From positions 1-64,000 of the forward strand of contig CAJQQG010000007.1 of NCBI GenBank assembly GCA_905480425.1: a stretch of 64,000 nt of DNA, written 5' to 3'. Within the stretch, counting starts at the first letter, position 1; each line of letters opens with the position of its first letter. Position numbers and translations under genes: made by a program. A model generated the notes under the pieces. That model did no database searches and had not been told where the DNA came from. It was given only the letters and a program-made list of their open reading frames with translations. This DNA is from an uncultured Flavobacteriaceae bacterium. GTDB lineage: Bacteria; Bacteroidota; Bacteroidia; Flavobacteriales; Flavobacteriaceae. Shown here piece after piece: positions 52,538 through 62,779 of this stretch.

Positions 52538-54688
52538 TTAGTTTTTAACTTCAGCTATTATATTATTACCACTAAGTTGAGTAGATAAATCTTTCAGTAT
52601 TTCTATAGCTTCTGAAATATAAATATCCTTTTTAAGGGATTTTTGCCAGCGCTTTCTTTTGATAATTAAATCATCATTCACTTCAGCTTGTAATCCTGCT
52701 TCTGGCAACCACTGAAATTCTAAAGAGGATTCGTAATCACCTAACTTCTTAAAGCGTTCAGAATAGGTTTTATTCGATTCTCTCGTTGCTTTGTAGGATG
52801 TGAAATCTAATGAATAAGTATAATTTTCTTGTTGCTTTTTAATCCATAAAGCCTGTTCATCAATTAGAGTTAAAATTGGATTATCTTTTACACGTTGCTT
52901 ACTTCTGGATAAAGAATATTCATAATTATTCAGGCCTTCAAATGTTTTGTAAAGAGCTGGTGAAATGCTGTCCCAAGCCAAGGGATTATCTTGATCTTTT
53001 TCTCCCATCTCAACGTAAGCATAGCGGTTTGGAAAAACAACATCACTTTTAACTCCTTCTAGCTGTGTCGAACGACCATTAATTCTATAAAACTTATCAG
53101 TAGTTACTTTAAGGGCTCCTAAATCACCATAGGTTCCTCCAGTAATCATTCTATTGAGATCAAAAACGTTTTGAACAGTCCCTTTACCAAACGTTTGCTT
53201 ACTTCCCAAGATGATAGCCCTTTTATAATCTTGCAAAGCGGCAGCAATTATTTCTGAAGCTGAGGCTGAAAATTCATTTACTAGAATCACAAGAGGCCCA
53301 TCCCAAACAATCCTGGGATCTATATCTTTTAAAACTTCTTTTTTTCCACCCGTGCTTTTTACCTGAACAACGGGTCCTTCCTTTATAAAATAACCTGCCA
53401 TTTCAACTACTGTTTTGAGTGAACCACCGCCATTATTTCTTAGATCTAGAATAATTCCTTTTACATTTTTCTGTTTTAACTGCTCTAATTCTTTTTTAAC
53501 ATCAGTTGCAGCATTGCGTTGGTTGTAATCTTGGAAATTAACATAAAATTTAGGCAACTCAATCAATCCAAAAGATTCCTTATCATTTGTAATTAAGGAA
53601 GAACGAGCATAAGTCTCTTCAAGAATTACTACATCACGAGTTACTTTAACATCTTCAATTGAACCATCCACACGCTTAATAGTTAAAATTACTTGGGTGC
53701 CTTTTGGACCTTTTATAAGTTTGATAGAGTCATCTAAACGCATACCTGAAATATCTACAGCCTCCTTATTTGGTTGGGCAACTTTCAAAATAATATCTCC
53801 TATTTCTAATAATTCATCTCTCCAAACAGGCCCACCAGAAATAACCTCAACAATTTTTACTTCTTGATTTCTTTTTTGTAAACGAGCTCCAATTCCTTCA
53901 AATTCTCCAGACATACTAGCGTCAAAACGATCTTTATCGTTTGGTGCTAGATAAGAAGTATGTGGATCAAATTGTAACACAATTGAATTAATGTAAATTG
54001 AAAACCAATCTTTACGATTCAAATCATTGTAACGTTCAAAAAAAGCATCCATATTTTCTGAAATTATTTCTCTTGCTTTTACTTCAAGTTCACTGTCTGT
54101 TTTCATTACATAGGATACGTCTATTTCTAATTTTTGAACCTCTTCGTCTTTTTTAGAGGTGAAGCGCTCCAAGGCATTTAACTTAAGTCGCTTGCGCCAT
54201 ATGGATCTTAATTCAGTTAGATTATTTGCATACGATGCTTTTTTAAAGTCTAAATTAATTTCATCTTTAATTGAAAAATCAAAAGGAGTTTCTAAAAGAG
54301 ATTTATAAAATCCTTCAACTTGAGACATACGTTCCATCAACTTTTCAAATGAAAGATTAAAAAACTCTACTTGAGTGTTTTTAATCTCATCATCAATTAG
54401 ATGACGATAGAAATTAAATGAATTAATATCTGATTTTAAGAAAAAACGATGTTGTCCATCAATATTTTCAAGATAACTCATGTATGCATTTTCAGAAAAT
54501 ACATCATTGATATCTTTGGGGTCGAAGTGTCCACGATCTAAAACATAGGATATAATCTCTAAAAGTAATTTATCCTTGTTTGGATTCTCTTTTTTTAGGG
54601 TAATCCCAAAAACGAAACCACTCAAAAGAATAAAAGATAAGATCCAAACAAAAGGTCTCATTGATAAAATTTTTAATATCATTCTCAT
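52538..54688 (-). CDS. prc: Carboxy-terminal (tail-specific) processing protease
   Basis: A 716-residue periplasmic serine protease of family S41. A signal anchor (V-W-I-L-S-F-I-L-L-S-G-F-V-F-G) precedes an N-terminal helical domain, a PDZ domain (about 235-330: F-E-G-I-G-A-R-L; I-L-K-V-A-Q) and the protease domain with G-I-I-L-D-L-R-N-N-G-G-G, the Ser nucleophile in N-E-F-S-A-S-A-S-E-I and the general base Lys in K-Q-T-F-G-K-G-T-V-Q. A DUF3340-like tail follows. It degrades or trims periplasmic proteins and controls cell-wall hydrolases in other bacteria. It is divergent from surE. Confidence 0.94.
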   Translation of the reverse strand: MRMILKILSMRPFVWILSFILLSGFVFGITLKKENPNKDKLLLEIISYVLDRGHFDPKDINDVFSENAYMSYLENIDGQHRFFLKSDINSFNFYRHLIDDEIKNTQVEFFNLSFEKLMERMSQVEGFYKSLLETPFDFSIKDEINLDFKKASYANNLTELRSIWRKRLKLNALERFTSKKDEEVQKLEIDVSYVMKTDSELEVKAREIISENMDAFFERYNDLNRKDWFSIYINSIVLQFDPHTSYLAPNDKDRFDASMSGEFEGIGARLQKRNQEVKIVEVISGGPVWRDELLEIGDIILKVAQPNKEAVDISGMRLDDSIKLIKGPKGTQVILTIKRVDGSIEDVKVTRDVVILEETYARSSLITNDKESFGLIELPKFYVNFQDYNQRNAATDVKKELEQLKQKNVKGIILDLRNNGGGSLKTVVEMAGYFIKEGPVVQVKSTGGKKEVLKDIDPRIVWDGPLVILVNEFSASASEIIAAALQDYKRAIILGSKQTFGKGTVQNVFDLNRMITGGTYGDLGALKVTTDKFYRINGRSTQLEGVKSDVVFPNRYAYVEMGEKDQDNPLAWDSISPALYKTFEGLNNYEYSLSRSKQRVKDNPILTLIDEQALWIKKQQENYTYSLDFTSYKATRESNKTYSERFKKLGDYESSLEFQWLPEAGLQAEVNDDLIIKRKRWQKSLKKDIYISEAIEILKDLSTQLSGNNIIAEVKN

Positions 54689-54786
54689 AAGCTCTAAATA
54701 TACATATATTCTTATAATTCATTTGTTAATATTGTTTTAAAAGAAAGCCCTTAAAGATTTCTTACATTTACTGTGAAAAAAAATTT

Positions 54787-55557
54787 ATGACGTCTAAACC
54801 CTTAATATTGGTAACAAATGACGATGGAATTACCGCTCCTGGAATTCGAATGCTCATTGAAGTTATGAACGAAATCGGAGAGGTTATTGTTGTTGCACCA
54901 AACAGTCCTCAGTCTGCTATGGGTCATGCTATAACAATAAACTCAACGCTTCACTGTAGTAAAGTAACTGTTTCAGATGGACCACAAAAAGAGTATAGTT
55001 GCTCTGGCACACCTGCAGATTGCGTAAAACTTGCAGTCAACGAATTATTAGACAGAAAGCCTGATTTATGCGTCTCGGGTGTTAACCACGGATCTAATTC
55101 TTCTATTAATGTTATTTATTCAGGGACAATGAGTGCCGCATTGGAAGCAGGAATAGAAGGAATACCTGCTATTGGATTTTCATTAATGGATTTTCGATGG
55201 AATGCAGACTTTCATCCATTAAAAAAATTCATAAAACAAATAACACTTGAGGCGCTTCTGAAAGGAATTCCTCGAGATATTGTTTTAAATGTAAATTTTC
55301 CAAAATTAAAAGAAAAAGAAATTAAGGGCATTAAGATTTGTCGCCAAGCAAAAGCAAATTGGGTAGAAGAATTTGATAAAAGAACAAACCCTATGGGCAA
55401 AGAATATTATTGGCTTACTGGAACATTTGTTAATGAAGATAAAGGGGAAGATACTGACGAATGGGCATTAGAACAAGGATATGTCTCTATTGTACCTACA
55501 CAATTTGATTTTACAGCACATCATAGCATTCAACAACTAAATACATGGGACTTATAA
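54787..55557 (+). CDS. surE: 5'/3'-nucleotidase SurE
   Basis: A 256-residue metal-dependent phosphatase acting on nucleoside monophosphates. The N-terminus I-L-V-T-N-D-D-G-I-T-A-P-G has the D-D metal motif. V-V-A-P-N-S-P-Q-S-A, S-G-T-P-A-D-C-V and S-G-V-N-H-G-S-N are the other conserved blocks. A near-consensus TACATTTA lies 14 nt upstream of the start. It overlaps the downstream membrane-protein gene by 13 nt. Confidence 0.96.
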   Translation: MTSKPLILVTNDDGITAPGIRMLIEVMNEIGEVIVVAPNSPQSAMGHAITINSTLHCSKVTVSDGPQKEYSCSGTPADCVKLAVNELLDRKPDLCVSGVNHGSNSSINVIYSGTMSAALEAGIEGIPAIGFSLMDFRWNADFHPLKKFIKQITLEALLKGIPRDIVLNVNFPKLKEKEIKGIKICRQAKANWVEEFDKRTNPMGKEYYWLTGTFVNEDKGEDTDEWALEQGYVSIVPTQFDFTAHHSIQQLNTWDL

Positions 55558-55841
55558 AAGACAAATATTTCCTCTGGGGAATTTTTACCGGTTTACTGTG
55601 GACAATTTTTGGTGTTATAATAATTGTTTTTTTTCTTTCAGAATCGTCAATAGAGACTAGCTTAGTGACGATTTACCAACAAAATAAATTAAGTGGACTC
55701 ATCTCTATTGCTTCATTAATCAACCTACCTGTCTTTTTTCTTGCACTTAAAAAAAATAAAATATCATTTGCTAAGGGTCTAGTAACACTATCAATTGCAA
55801 TGGTATTAGTTATCACTTATTTGAAAATTAATGCTTCCTAA
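55545..55841 (+). CDS. Small membrane protein between surE and lpxB
   Basis: A 98-residue protein with three predicted helices (L-W-G-I-F-T-G-L-L-W-T-I-F-G-V-I-I-I-V; G-L-I-S-I-A-S-L-I-N-L-P-V-F-F-L-A-L; G-L-V-T-L-S-I-A-M-V-L-V-I-T-Y). The family is unknown to me. It overlaps surE and ends 9 nt before lpxB. A role in envelope or lipid A assembly would fit this position but is not shown. Confidence 0.8.
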   Translation: MGLIKDKYFLWGIFTGLLWTIFGVIIIVFFLSESSIETSLVTIYQQNKLSGLISIASLINLPVFFLALKKNKISFAKGLVTLSIAMVLVITYLKINAS

Positions 55842-55850
55842 ATTTATTCA

Positions 55851-56972
55851 GTGAAATATTATCTCATTTCTGGGGAAGCTTCAGGGGATTTGCATGGTTC
55901 CCATCTTATAAAAGCTCTTAAAAAAGTTGATTCTAAAGCTACTTTTCGAGCATGGGGTGGTGATTTGATGGAACGAGAAGGGGCTTTTTTAGTAAAACAC
56001 TATCGCAAACTTGCTTTTATGGGGTTTTGGGAAGTTATTTCACATTTACCTGACATTTTAAATAACATTGCGTTTTGTAAAAAAGACATTATTAATTATA
56101 ATCCTGAGGTAATTATTTATATTGATTATCCCGGTTTTAATCTAAGGATTGCTGAATGGGCTAAAAAGAAAAAATTTGAAAACCATTACTATATAAGTCC
56201 ACAAGTTTGGGCTTGGAAAGAAAATAGAATCCATAAAATGAAGGAAAATTTGGATGCTCTTTATGTAATTTTACCTTTTGAAAAAACTTTTTTTGAAAAT
56301 AAACATCAATTTTCTGTCCACTACGTAGGGCATCCTTTACTAGATTATATTCCTAAATATCCTAAAAACAATACATTTAATCAAGACCATGCTATAGTAT
56401 CGGAGAAACCTATTATAGCTCTTCTTCCAGGAAGTCGTATTCAAGAAATAAAAAAAATGTTGCCACTTTTCGTTAGAGTTGCAAAATATTTTTCAGAATA
56501 TCAATTTGTTATTGCGGGTGCCCCAGGAATTAATATAGATCAATATAATATATTTACTGATACTACCTCAATGAAAATAGTCTACAATAGCACATATGAT
56601 CTACTTCAACACAGCACTGCTGCTCTTGTAACAAGTGGAACTGCAACACTCGAAACAGCACTATTTGGTGTACCTCAAATAGTGTGTTATCGTAGTAGTT
56701 CCCTTAGTTATTGGATCGCTAAAAGAATCGTTAAGCTGAAATTTATTTCACTTGTAAATTTAATTTTAAATCGTTCAGCTGTTATAGAATTAATTCAAGA
56801 TTCCTTGACAGAAGAAAGTCTTAGGCATCATCTTAAAGATCTTTTAAAAACTTCTAGTACTAAAAAAATAGAGAAGGAATATCTAGCATTAAAAATCATT
56901 TTAGGAAAAGGTGGGGCAAGTAGTAAAACTGCCCAACTTATCTTCGATCAGGTGAGTAAAAAGAGTCTTTAA
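55851..56972 (+). CDS. lpxB: Lipid-A-disaccharide synthase
   Basis: A 373-residue GT19 glycosyltransferase that joins UDP-2,3-diacyl-GlcN and lipid X to make the lipid A disaccharide at the inner membrane. It starts with GTG. Diagnostic motifs are S-G-E-A-S-G-D-L-H-G, Y-I-D-Y-P-G-F-N-L-R, Y-Y-I-S-P-Q-V-W-A-W-K, L-L-P-G-S-R-I-Q-E-I and the donor site S-G-T-A-T-L-E-T-A. It closes the surE operon. Confidence 0.96.
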   Translation: MKYYLISGEASGDLHGSHLIKALKKVDSKATFRAWGGDLMEREGAFLVKHYRKLAFMGFWEVISHLPDILNNIAFCKKDIINYNPEVIIYIDYPGFNLRIAEWAKKKKFENHYYISPQVWAWKENRIHKMKENLDALYVILPFEKTFFENKHQFSVHYVGHPLLDYIPKYPKNNTFNQDHAIVSEKPIIALLPGSRIQEIKKMLPLFVRVAKYFSEYQFVIAGAPGINIDQYNIFTDTTSMKIVYNSTYDLLQHSTAALVTSGTATLETALFGVPQIVCYRSSSLSYWIAKRIVKLKFISLVNLILNRSAVIELIQDSLTEESLRHHLKDLLKTSSTKKIEKEYLALKIILGKGGASSKTAQLIFDQVSKKSL

Positions 56973-57124
56973 AATCCTGAAATAAATCATAACACACTGT
57001 CTGAAGAGACTGTTTTCAATATTATTTTTTATAATGCTTTGAATTACGGTAAATAAATTATTAAGTATATAAAAAATGACCAAATGATTACTGAAAATTA
57101 TCGCTAAAGAAGGTGTACTAGAAA

Positions 57125-57670
57125 TTATCCTCGAAAACGAGGAATAAAGCTCTTTTTATAATTTTCGAAATCTTCAGGCTTAGAAAAAATTTGATAATCT
57201 CCCTGTTTTATCATTTTAAGAAATAATTCTAGTTGCTTGGGCTTTTGATAACCTACAACGGGCATTATAGGTGCACCATTTTCGGTTAAAAAAACCATTG
57301 TTGGGTAGCCTTTTACTCCTAAAAACTGAGTGAATTGATGGGTAGCGTTCCTGCCCTTTCTATTAATATCATAATTAGGATTTGAAAATTTTTGATTATA
57401 AAAATTAATCTCTTCTTGTCCTTCTGCATTAAATTTTACAGCATAATAATGTTCACTAATATAACTTGAAACGTCTGGATTTTGAAAAGTATTTTTATCT
57501 AGTAACTTACAAGGTCCACACCAATCGGTATAAACATCCATGAAGATTTTTTTAGGTATTTTTTTTTGAGCTTCCATGGCCTCTGCTAGAGTCAACCATT
57601 CTATTTGTTGGGAACTAATAGTAGTTGTAAATAAAATAAAAGCGATGAACAGTATTAGATTTATTTTCAT
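57125..57670 (-). CDS. Exported thioredoxin-family protein
   Basis: A 181-residue protein with signal peptide I-L-F-I-A-F-I-L-F-T-T-T-I-S-S-Q-Q. The thioredoxin-like domain has active site D-W-C-G-P-C-K-L-L-D near residue 50, the cis-Pro region G-Y-P-T-M-V-F-L and the DUF255/YyaL-like pattern V-K-F-N-A-E-G. It is a periplasmic disulfide reductase or chaperone of the thioredoxin_7 group. Third in the reverse operon with the POT transporter and DPP IV-like peptidase, 3 nt after the former. Confidence 0.85.
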   Translation of the reverse strand: MKINLILFIAFILFTTTISSQQIEWLTLAEAMEAQKKIPKKIFMDVYTDWCGPCKLLDKNTFQNPDVSSYISEHYYAVKFNAEGQEEINFYNQKFSNPNYDINRKGRNATHQFTQFLGVKGYPTMVFLTENGAPIMPVVGYQKPKQLELFLKMIKQGDYQIFSKPEDFENYKKSFIPRFRG

Positions 57671-57673
57671 AGA

Positions 57674-59206
57674 TTAATGAATATTTCCCATTAATTTTTT
57701 AAGTAAAGGTGCGGTTAATAAAACAATAATACCTGCTCCAATTGCATATTTAGAAATAAGATCAAAACCTCCAATATAAATATTTAAAGTATCCATTCCT
57801 CCCACATTAATATCTTCACTTTCAATTGCTAATTGTTTACCAATAAAACCAACTAATTGAAATGCATATGCAGAAGATAAAAACCAAACACCCATCATAA
57901 AGGCTACCATTCTTTTAGGAGATAAATCTGTTATTTTAGATAAGCCAACAGGCGACATAAATAGTTCTCCAACAGAAAGTAAAAAATACATTAATAATAA
58001 ATAATTAAAAGGCACCATTCCATCTTCATTGGCAGCATTGCCACTCATTGCTAGTATAAAGAAACTAATCCCAGCAAAAAGTAATCCAAAACCAAATTTA
58101 TAAGGAGTTCTTGGATTTATTTTACGTTTATTTAAGACCGTCCACATCCAAGATATTGGAAGTGCTAACAAAATAATAAACATTGAATTTAAAGAATTTG
58201 TTTGGGCTGCATCCAAATAAGTAAGCATCACATTTCTAGAAGCAAATAGAGTAATTACACTACCTGATAGCTCATGAAAACCCCAAAAAAGGGTCATAAA
58301 TAGTGTAATGGCTATAGCAACAAGTAACTTCTTCCGTTCTTCTAAAGTTACCTTGCTTAAAACAAAAGCCAAATAACCTATAATAAATATTCCAACTATT
58401 TTAAAAATTAGATTAACAATATTTTGATCTCCAAACATTCCTCCAGCTGCTGCCTTATAGCTTGCTAAAAGAATTGCAATTAAAGGAGCAGAAAGAAATG
58501 CTATAATTGTAATCCAATTTCCTTTGGTAACTCCAAAGGTTTTTATTAATAGTTTTTCTTTAGAGGGAGCGATTCCTTGAGCGCCAAAAACACCATCTTT
58601 AATTCCTTTCCAAAAGAACAATAAACCGGTTAACATACCAAACCCTGCTAATCCAAATCCGTAATGCCATCCATAAGCACTTCCTAGCCATCCACACAAT
58701 AATGGGGCGATCCATCCACCTATATTAATTCCCATATAAAAAATGGTAAATCCAGAGTCTTTCCTTGAGTCTTTTTCACCATAAAGCGATCCTACAAAAG
58801 TTGAGATATTTGGTTTAAAAAAACCGTTTCCAATAACAATAAAACCAAGAGCAAGAAAAAAAGCATAATCATTTTCTATTGCTAAGACAAAATGTCCAAG
58901 TGCCATTAAAGAACCTCCCAGAAAAATGGATTTTCTAAACCCTAAAATGACATCAGAAATTCTACCTCCCACTACTGTGGATGCATAAACTAAAGAACCG
59001 TAAGAAGCGTATACTGCAGCGGCTGCAAAATCCCTTTCAACTAGTTCTAGGAAAATTACATTAACCATGTAAAGAGTCAACAAGGCACGCATTCCATAGA
59101 AGCTAAAGCGTTCCCATAGCTCTGCAAAAAATAAATAAAACAAACCTTTTGGATGTCCAAATAATGTATCATTCTGGATTTGGTTTACAGAAGTCGGTGT
59201 TGTCAT
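57674..59206 (-). CDS. Proton-dependent oligopeptide (POT) transporter
   Basis: A 510-residue MFS transporter of the POT/PTR family with 12-14 helices. Signatures are the E-x-x-E-R-F-type motif (F-A-E-L-W-E-R-F-S-F-Y-G-M-R-A-L-L), G-G-R-I-S-D near the start, and the PTR2 motif F-T-I-F-Y-M-G-I-N-I-G-G-W-I-A-P. It imports di- and tripeptides with protons. It sits 10 nt after a DPP IV-like dipeptidyl peptidase gene, which would supply dipeptides in the periplasm. Confidence 0.94.
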   Translation of the reverse strand: MTTPTSVNQIQNDTLFGHPKGLFYLFFAELWERFSFYGMRALLTLYMVNVIFLELVERDFAAAAVYASYGSLVYASTVVGGRISDVILGFRKSIFLGGSLMALGHFVLAIENDYAFFLALGFIVIGNGFFKPNISTFVGSLYGEKDSRKDSGFTIFYMGINIGGWIAPLLCGWLGSAYGWHYGFGLAGFGMLTGLLFFWKGIKDGVFGAQGIAPSKEKLLIKTFGVTKGNWITIIAFLSAPLIAILLASYKAAAGGMFGDQNIVNLIFKIVGIFIIGYLAFVLSKVTLEERKKLLVAIAITLFMTLFWGFHELSGSVITLFASRNVMLTYLDAAQTNSLNSMFIILLALPISWMWTVLNKRKINPRTPYKFGFGLLFAGISFFILAMSGNAANEDGMVPFNYLLLMYFLLSVGELFMSPVGLSKITDLSPKRMVAFMMGVWFLSSAYAFQLVGFIGKQLAIESEDINVGGMDTLNIYIGGFDLISKYAIGAGIIVLLTAPLLKKLMGNIH

Positions 59207-59216
59207 ATATGGTTTT

Positions 59217-61373
59217 CTAAAGATTTTGGTATATAAAGTTAGTCATTTTAGTGTACAGATGGTTTCGAGTATTTCCTCCAAAAATTCCGTGGTTTTTATC
59301 AGGGTATATCATCCATTCAAATTGCTTGTTTGCTTGAATTAGGGCCTCCACCATTCGCATTGTATTTTGAACATGAACATTATCATCCCCTGATCCATGA
59401 ATAATTAAAAATTTACCGTCCAGTTGATCTGCATAATTAAGAGGTGAATTTAAGTCATAACCTTCTGGGTTCTCATCAGGAGTTCGCATAAAACGCTCTG
59501 TATAAATAGTATCATAAAAACGCCAATTAGTTACAGGAGCTACTGCAATTCCAAAAGAAAAAACATCATTTCCCTTTAGTAAGCATTGTGCAGCCATGTG
59601 TCCCCCAAAACTCCAGCCCCAAATTCCTATTCTAGAATTGTCAATAAAAGGAAAACTTCCTATTTTTCTTGCTGCTTCAATTTGATCTAATGCTTCGTAC
59701 TTAACCAAATTCAAATAGGTAGCTTTTTTGAATTTAGCACCCTTTAAACCTGTTCCTTTTCCATCTACACAAGCTATAATATATCCTTGATTTGCTAATG
59801 ATTTATGCCAAAGTAAACGATCATCCCCCCAGCGATTTGAAACCTCTTGTGATCCGGGTCCTGAATATTGAAACATCAAAACAGGATATTTTTTAGAAGA
59901 ATCAAAATTATTAGGTTTAATAATCCACATATTTAAAGACTCTCCATTTACATTAAGTGTAGAAAATTCTTTATCTGGCAATTTGAAAGAACTTAGATTT
60001 TTAATAAGTATATCGTTATTCAATATTTGCCTTAATGGCTTATTTTTTTTTGTTGCATAAAGTGTGTAAACTGGAGGTGTTTGTTCATCTGAATACGAAT
60101 GAATGTAATAAGCTCCGCCCACGCTAAAGGTTGCGCCATTCGTTCCTCTTGTTTCATGAAGAACTCGTTTTCCCTTACCCGAAAGCTTTACTGAATAAAT
60201 ACCTCTTTCTGTACTACTACCTTCTACGGATTGATAATAAATTTCTTTTGTTTTTTTATTAAATCCATAAAGCTCTGTTACCTCCCAATTTCCTTTAGTA
60301 ACTTGGTTTAGTAAAGCTCCATTCCTGTTATAATGATACACATGATTATATCCATCGCGTTCACTAGTCCATAAAAAAGTAGCATCCTCTAAAAACTGTA
60401 AATTATCATGAATGCTTACATATGCCTCATCTTTCTCTTCCAAAAGAAGTTGCATCTTATCGGTTTTTGGACTCCATCGCCAAACTTTCAGATGATTTTG
60501 ATGCCTGTTTAAGGTTTGAATAATTAAACCGTTATTTCCTTCTTCAAACTTGATACGAGGAATATAGTAGGGGGCTTCTCCTTCAAAAAAAATACGCTTC
60601 TTTTTTCTATTTTCTAGAGTAAAATGATGCAATGTAATTTTTGAATTTTCTTCTCCAGCTTTTGGATACCTGAAACGATATGGAAACTGGTAAACATCTT
60701 TTCCATAAATATCCATTGAAAAAATAGGTACTTTTGTTTCATCAAAACGCATATAAACTAACGCTGAGGAGTCTGGGCTCCAATCAAATGCTCGAACAAA
60801 TCCAAACTCCTCTTCATATACCCAATCTGAAATTCCATTAAGTGTTTTATAGTCACCATCAAAAGTGACTTGAACTTTTCTTTGACTTACTAAATCTTTT
60901 ATAAATAAATTTCGCTTAAATACATATGCTATTTTAGTTGCGTCTGGAGAAAATAATGGTTCTTGAATCTTATTATCAGATATTTTATGTAACTCTTTAT
61001 TTTTTTTATTATATACCCAATATATTGCTTGTTTTGATCTTCTATAAATAGGGTTTACTTCGGTTTCTAAAATGATTTTTTCTTCGTTTTTCGAAAATGA
61101 ATAATTAGAAAAATAAGTTATTTCTGGGAGATTATCTGAGGATACTATTACAGTTCCAGAATTAACTTTATTGAAATCGTATTGCATTACAGTGGTAGTA
61201 CCTTTTTGACTAGCGGTCTCCAAAATAGTATAATTCGTTCCATTTTTCATAGATCGTATAGATTCTAATCGCACTGGATTATAATTTCCATTCCAAAGAT
61301 CATTAATAGAGATAGTAGGTGGCTGTGCAAATATGAGATTTGTAAAAAAGAATAATAAAATGATTTTTTTCAT
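59217..61373 (-). CDS. DPP IV-like S9 family peptidase
   Basis: About 718 residues with start at the ATG of 61373 (M8 of the track ORF), which gives signal peptide MKKIILLFFFTNLIFAQ. An N-terminal beta propeller (DPPIV_N; W-V-Y-E-E-E-F-G-F-V with the Glu pair that binds the substrate N-terminus) is followed by an alpha/beta hydrolase domain. The triad is Ser in G-W-S-F-G-G, Asp in G-S-G-D-D-N-V and His in K-N-H-G-I. It releases N-terminal X-Pro or X-Ala dipeptides in the periplasm. It is first in a peptide-use operon with the POT transporter. Confidence 0.94.
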   Translation of the reverse strand: MKKIILLFFFTNLIFAQPPTISINDLWNGNYNPVRLESIRSMKNGTNYTILETASQKGTTTVMQYDFNKVNSGTVIVSSDNLPEITYFSNYSFSKNEEKIILETEVNPIYRRSKQAIYWVYNKKNKELHKISDNKIQEPLFSPDATKIAYVFKRNLFIKDLVSQRKVQVTFDGDYKTLNGISDWVYEEEFGFVRAFDWSPDSSALVYMRFDETKVPIFSMDIYGKDVYQFPYRFRYPKAGEENSKITLHHFTLENRKKKRIFFEGEAPYYIPRIKFEEGNNGLIIQTLNRHQNHLKVWRWSPKTDKMQLLLEEKDEAYVSIHDNLQFLEDATFLWTSERDGYNHVYHYNRNGALLNQVTKGNWEVTELYGFNKKTKEIYYQSVEGSSTERGIYSVKLSGKGKRVLHETRGTNGATFSVGGAYYIHSYSDEQTPPVYTLYATKKNKPLRQILNNDILIKNLSSFKLPDKEFSTLNVNGESLNMWIIKPNNFDSSKKYPVLMFQYSGPGSQEVSNRWGDDRLLWHKSLANQGYIIACVDGKGTGLKGAKFKKATYLNLVKYEALDQIEAARKIGSFPFIDNSRIGIWGWSFGGHMAAQCLLKGNDVFSFGIAVAPVTNWRFYDTIYTERFMRTPDENPEGYDLNSPLNYADQLDGKFLIIHGSGDDNVHVQNTMRMVEALIQANKQFEWMIYPDKNHGIFGGNTRNHLYTKMTNFIYQNL

Positions 61374-61462
61374 ATTAAAGTTCGGTATGTGCAATTTAGT
61401 GAAATCTACTCAATCATAATTTATACGAGGATTCAAAATCTGTATCTTTATAAAAAAATAAT

Positions 61463-62779
61463 ATGGCTAAGAGGATTGACGGGTTTTCCAAACTATCAAA
61501 AGAAGAGAAAATTGACTGGATTACTCACACTCATTTTAAAAACTCAACCGCTGCAGCCTCTCAGCTAAGCTCATATTGGAATTCGGATCCAAGTTTACAA
61601 ACACAGCATGATGAGTTCATTGAAAACACACTCACTAACTTTTATATGCCTTTGGGTGTAGCACCAAATTTTTTAATTAACGAATCCCTCTTCACATTAC
61701 CAATGGTAATAGAAGAGAGTTCAGTAGTAGCTGCTGCTGGAAATGCAGCAAAATTTTGGTTAAATAAAGGCGGTTTTAAAACAGTGGTGATTGATACCTT
61801 AAAAGTAGGACAAGTACATTTTCTGTATAAAGGAAACCCTGAACTACTTTATGCCTTTTTTGAAAAAAACAAAAAAAACCTGTTAAATGCCACTTCAGGA
61901 TTGACTCAAAAAATGGAACTCCGTGGTGGAGGGATTGTAAGCTTAGATTTGGTATCTAAAACAACTGCACTTCCCAATTACTATCAATTAAATGTTCGCT
62001 TTAAAACTGCGGATGCCATGGGTGCTAATTTTATTAATTCTTGTTTAGAATCATTAGCCACAGCTTTTGAAAACCTTATAGCAAAAGAAACTTTTTTTAT
62101 GGAAAAAGAAGTCTCTATTGAAATAGTAATGAGTATACTTTCAAACTATGTGCCTGAATGTCTGGTAAAAGCAAGTGTTTCTTGTTCCGTTGATGAGATT
62201 GAGCATCAAGAAGGTCTTTCTGGAAAGAAATTTGCTGAAAAAATAGTACAGGCAGTTGAAATTGCTAGTTGCGAAACTTTTCGAGCCGTAACCCATAATA
62301 AAGGAATAATGAATGGAGTTGATGCCTTAATTATTGCAACTGGAAATGACTTTAGAGCCATAGAAGCTGGGGTACATGCATATGCAGCTCGTAATGGACA
62401 ATATACATCCTTAAGCAAGGCCTCTATTATTGATGATCAATTCACTATGGAGTTGATACTTCCTTTAGCCCTAGGAACTGTAGGTGGCCTTACTAAACTT
62501 CATCCAATGGTGGAATGGAGTATGGAACTTTTGGGAAATCCTGATGCCAAGAAATTAATGGAAATTGTCGCTGTAGCTGGCTTGGCACAAAATTTTGCTG
62601 CATTGCGCTCTTTGGTCACCTCAGGGATCCAGAAAGGACATATGAAAATGCACTTATTTAATATTTTAAATCAATTAGGTGCAAAACCAGTCCAAAAAGA
62701 AGCTGCTCTTAACTATTTTAAAAAAAATACGGTAAGCGTAAAGGCCGTAAGTGATTTTTTACACTCAAATGAAATATAA
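61463..62779 (+). CDS. mvaA: Hydroxymethylglutaryl-CoA reductase (class II type)
   Basis: A 438-residue HMG-CoA reductase. Class II features include V-I-E-E-S-S-V-V-A-A-A-G-N-A-A-K-F-W (catalytic Glu region), D-A-M-G-A-N-F-I-N and the A-T-G-N-D-F-R-A-I-E-A-G-V-H-A-Y-A-A-R-N-G block, and the C-terminal catalytic His lies in K-G-H-M-K-M-H. Flavobacteriia make isoprenoids by the mevalonate pathway, so this enzyme probably works in the biosynthetic direction (HMG-CoA to mevalonate). A TATCTTTA box lies 13 nt upstream of the ATG. It overlaps the GHMP kinase gene by 11 nt. Confidence 0.94.
   Translation: MAKRIDGFSKLSKEEKIDWITHTHFKNSTAAASQLSSYWNSDPSLQTQHDEFIENTLTNFYMPLGVAPNFLINESLFTLPMVIEESSVVAAAGNAAKFWLNKGGFKTVVIDTLKVGQVHFLYKGNPELLYAFFEKNKKNLLNATSGLTQKMELRGGGIVSLDLVSKTTALPNYYQLNVRFKTADAMGANFINSCLESLATAFENLIAKETFFMEKEVSIEIVMSILSNYVPECLVKASVSCSVDEIEHQEGLSGKKFAEKIVQAVEIASCETFRAVTHNKGIMNGVDALIIATGNDFRAIEAGVHAYAARNGQYTSLSKASIIDDQFTMELILPLALGTVGGLTKLHPMVEWSMELLGNPDAKKLMEIVAVAGLAQNFAALRSLVTSGIQKGHMKMHLFNILNQLGAKPVQKEAALNYFKKNTVSVKAVSDFLHSNEI

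Noticed and set aside
56990-57030. GTCT-GAAG-AGAC hairpin between lpxB and the thioredoxin gene
   Set aside because: The stem is only 4 bp and the following AT run is not a clean T-tract, so it is not supported as a terminator.
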